A DNA stretch of 64,000 nucleotides from the NCBI RefSeq assembly GCF_900115095.1, contig NZ_FOVH01000002.1, forward strand, positions 682,001 through 746,000, read 5' to 3'. The notes below the pieces were generated by a model. The model saw only the letters and a program-made list of their open reading frames with translations, ran no database searches and was not told where the DNA came from. The translations under genes and the position numbers were made by a program. Source of the stretch: Actinomadura madurae. Lineage in GTDB: Bacteria > Actinomycetota > Actinomycetes > Streptosporangiales > Streptosporangiaceae. Below, piece by piece: positions 62,743-64,000 of the stretch (within the stretch, counting starts at the first letter, position 1; every line of letters begins with the position of its first letter).

Positions 62743-62762
62743 CGTCCGAACTTTGCACGTGC
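62743..62762. promoter_or_regulatory. Cassette operator element, copy 3
   Basis: CGTCCGAACTTTGCACGTGC, one mismatch from copy 1, 127 nt before the GTG of the large gene. The flanking leader (GGGGCTGACATCG and CCCCTATGAAATCGCGCA on the + strand) also matches cassette 1 (GGGGCTGACGTCG and CCCCTATGTAATCGCGCA). Confidence 0.7.
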
Positions 62763-63404
62763 GGGCGTCGAGTGCTCGACGCCTGGTCTGCGTATCGCGC
62801 GAGCCTGCCGCTTAAAGGACGTGGATTCGTATACTGAGCGTCCTATGACGTGCTGATCCATGCTTTGGGCGCGAGAAGTTGAGGAATATGGAAATGTCTA
62901 CTTTGTCTGAGTATGTGATTGGAGTCGCTGGTCGAGCGGTGCACGAGCGCTCTTCGGCAACTTCCCTTTCTGACTCCAGACGGATCGTCGTGGACCCAGC
63001 CAGGTGGTTAGAAGCAGAGCCCGCGTCCCGGTGACCTCGGCGCATCCGCGGTGTGTAACTCACGCTGTTCACGTACACACCGCCGGGCATTGCCAGCAGG
63101 ACCCGCGGTCCTGGCGGCTCTGCTTCCGCACTCGCGGGCACGTGGCCCGCGTTCGTCTCCATAAGTCCGCTTTCGTGGTGTTTGGCCGTCAGGTCGCCAG
63201 GGTTTCAAGGCTGGGCGTTCGTTCTCCGGCGACCGGGTAGTGTCTCAGTCCCCCGTCCAGGACCTCTTCACGGACGGCTTGCACCCGGCATCGTCGTTCT
63301 CCCTCCCCGCGCGTCCATGCATGGAAGGCTCGGGAGCGATTGCCAGGTGCCCGCGCGCCTCAGGGCCTCCGTCGATGCAGACCGCTCACAGCCGAGTATC
63401 GGTG
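62763..63404. other. Sparse stretch upstream of cassette 3
   Basis: Apart from one possible 48-codon gene I see nothing coding. A TATACT at 62830-62835 could be a -10 element reading rightward towards that small ORF. The composition drops around 62800-62990. Confidence 0.4.
62888..63034 (+). CDS. Possible small protein, 48 residues
   Basis: Reads MEMSTLSEYVIGVAGRAVHERSS and ends WLEAEPASR. GAGG lies just upstream, better spaced for the second Met (codon 3), and a TATACT-like -10 is 53 nt before. No family recognised. It could be a real small gene or the 5' remnant of a longer one. Confidence 0.3.
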   Translation: MEMSTLSEYVIGVAGRAVHERSSATSLSDSRRIVVDPARWLEAEPASR

Positions 63405-63956
63405 TCAGATCGGCTGGTAGTGGAGGATGATCACGCCTGAGTCGTAGCGGCGGACGTCGGCGAGGTGGAATTTGGCCTCGGGTGCGTGGTGTGCGATGAG
63501 GTCGCTTGGCGCGGGGCTGCCGCAGAAGAGTGGGTGCAGCCACAGTTGCATCTCGTCGAGCAGGCCCTCGCGGAGCAGAACTCCTGTCAGGGGGCCGAAT
63601 CCGTACTGGACGATGTCCTGCCCCGGCTGCTCCTTCAGGCCCCGGAGCATGCCGGGGAAGTCGCCGACCTTGCTGACCGTGGTGTTGTTCCAACTCGGGT
63701 CGGTCAGCGTGTCGGACGCGACGTACTTCGGCAGGGTGTTCATGCGGTCGGCCATGCCGGTCTCGTCGCTCATCTTCGGCCAGGAGTCGGCGAAGACCTC
63801 GTAGGTCCGCCGGCCCATGATGATCGCGTCGGCGCCGAACAGCAGGTCCTGCGCGTGCTGGGCGGCGTCCTCGCTGCGGTAGCCGAACGTCCAGTTCTGG
63901 GGCTCGTGGACGACGCCGTCGAGCGATATGTAGGTCGAGTTGATGACACGTCGCAT
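63405..63956 (-). CDS. RibD C-terminal/dihydrofolate reductase-fold protein
   Basis: 183 residues. MRRVINSTYISLDGVVHEP is the usual start of this family; ADAIIMGRRTYEVFADSW is the nucleotide-binding segment, and IVQYGFGPLTGVLLREGLLDEMQLWLHPLFCG is the second conserved block. A stand-alone NADPH-dependent reductase of unknown substrate, common in actinomycetes and not linked to folate or riboflavin genes here. Ends inside the window; its promoter should lie in the last 44 bases. Confidence 0.9.
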   Translation of the reverse strand: MRRVINSTYISLDGVVHEPQNWTFGYRSEDAAQHAQDLLFGADAIIMGRRTYEVFADSWPKMSDETGMADRMNTLPKYVASDTLTDPSWNNTTVSKVGDFPGMLRGLKEQPGQDIVQYGFGPLTGVLLREGLLDEMQLWLHPLFCGSPAPSDLIAHHAPEAKFHLADVRRYDSGVIILHYQPI

Positions 63957-64000
63957 GGTGGTCTCCTCCGGTCGGTGTATCGGAACACTCGCGTTGTTCC

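Noticed and set aside
62616..62861. Extension of the cassette 3 large protein
   Set aside because: It would run through the conserved leader and operator; the MGV(D/E)H start at 62615 matches cassette 1.
1..64000. tRNA, rRNA, integrase, transposase or flanking att repeats that would mark an island
   Set aside because: None could be recognised by reading; a computed tRNA and repeat search of a larger region would be needed to exclude them.

Overview
The window is high-GC DNA with dense, overlapping genes. The gene families (WhiJ-like XRE/DUF397 pairs, RsbW-type ATPases, a PucR regulator, DUF222-HNH, class II HelD) point to a filamentous actinomycete. An Actinomadura/Nonomuraea-type organism is my inference; there is no rRNA or marker gene to fix it. 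I see no tRNA, rRNA, CRISPR array or transposase.

Region 1 (1-18674, mostly + strand) is a large defence-type operon cut by the left edge. In order: the C-terminal part of a DrmD-like SNF2 helicase, a 1673-residue adenine methyltransferase, a membrane protein, an inserted WhiJ-like regulatory trio (RsbW-type ATPase, XRE/DUF5753, DUF397), a 2209-residue DUF1998-type helicase with a possible C-terminal nuclease fold, a RelE-like/UvrD helicase fusion, and a Ser/Thr kinase. The last three genes overlap by 4 bp. The content resembles DISARM class 1 and Druantia but matches neither.

Region 2 (18757-33746, all - strand) is a metabolic island: serine hydrolase, dipeptide ABC transporter, an S9 peptidase/beta-lactamase-fold fusion, an M20 hydrolase, a GNAT enzyme, an enolase-superfamily racemase and a PucR regulator. 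The GNAT-racemase-M20 set matches the known N-succinylamino acid racemase route that converts D- to L-amino acids. The likely role is uptake and salvage of peptides containing D-residues.

Region 3 (34009-46343) holds a HelD-like RNA polymerase-associated ATPase with an amber codon near its start, a DUF4352 protein, an RNase H-like protein, an HTH-methyltransferase plus kinase-TPR operon, and two truncated relics (UvrD C-terminus and methyltransferase C-terminus) joined head to head. A second WhiJ-like pair and a DUF222-HNH protein follow.

Region 4 (46760-62762) alternates restriction systems with a repeated, unrecognised cassette. A type IIG/ISP-like enzyme and McrBC sit among three copies of a cassette made of two small paralogous helical proteins. 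In two copies these are preceded by a large, low-complexity protein starting MGV(D/E)H. A 20-bp element (CGTGCGAA, 4 nt, GCACGTGC; one mismatch in one copy) lies about 130 nt upstream of the first gene in all three. This cassette family is the best candidate for an undescribed system here. Region 5 (62763-64000) is nearly empty and ends with a RibD/DHFR-fold reductase.
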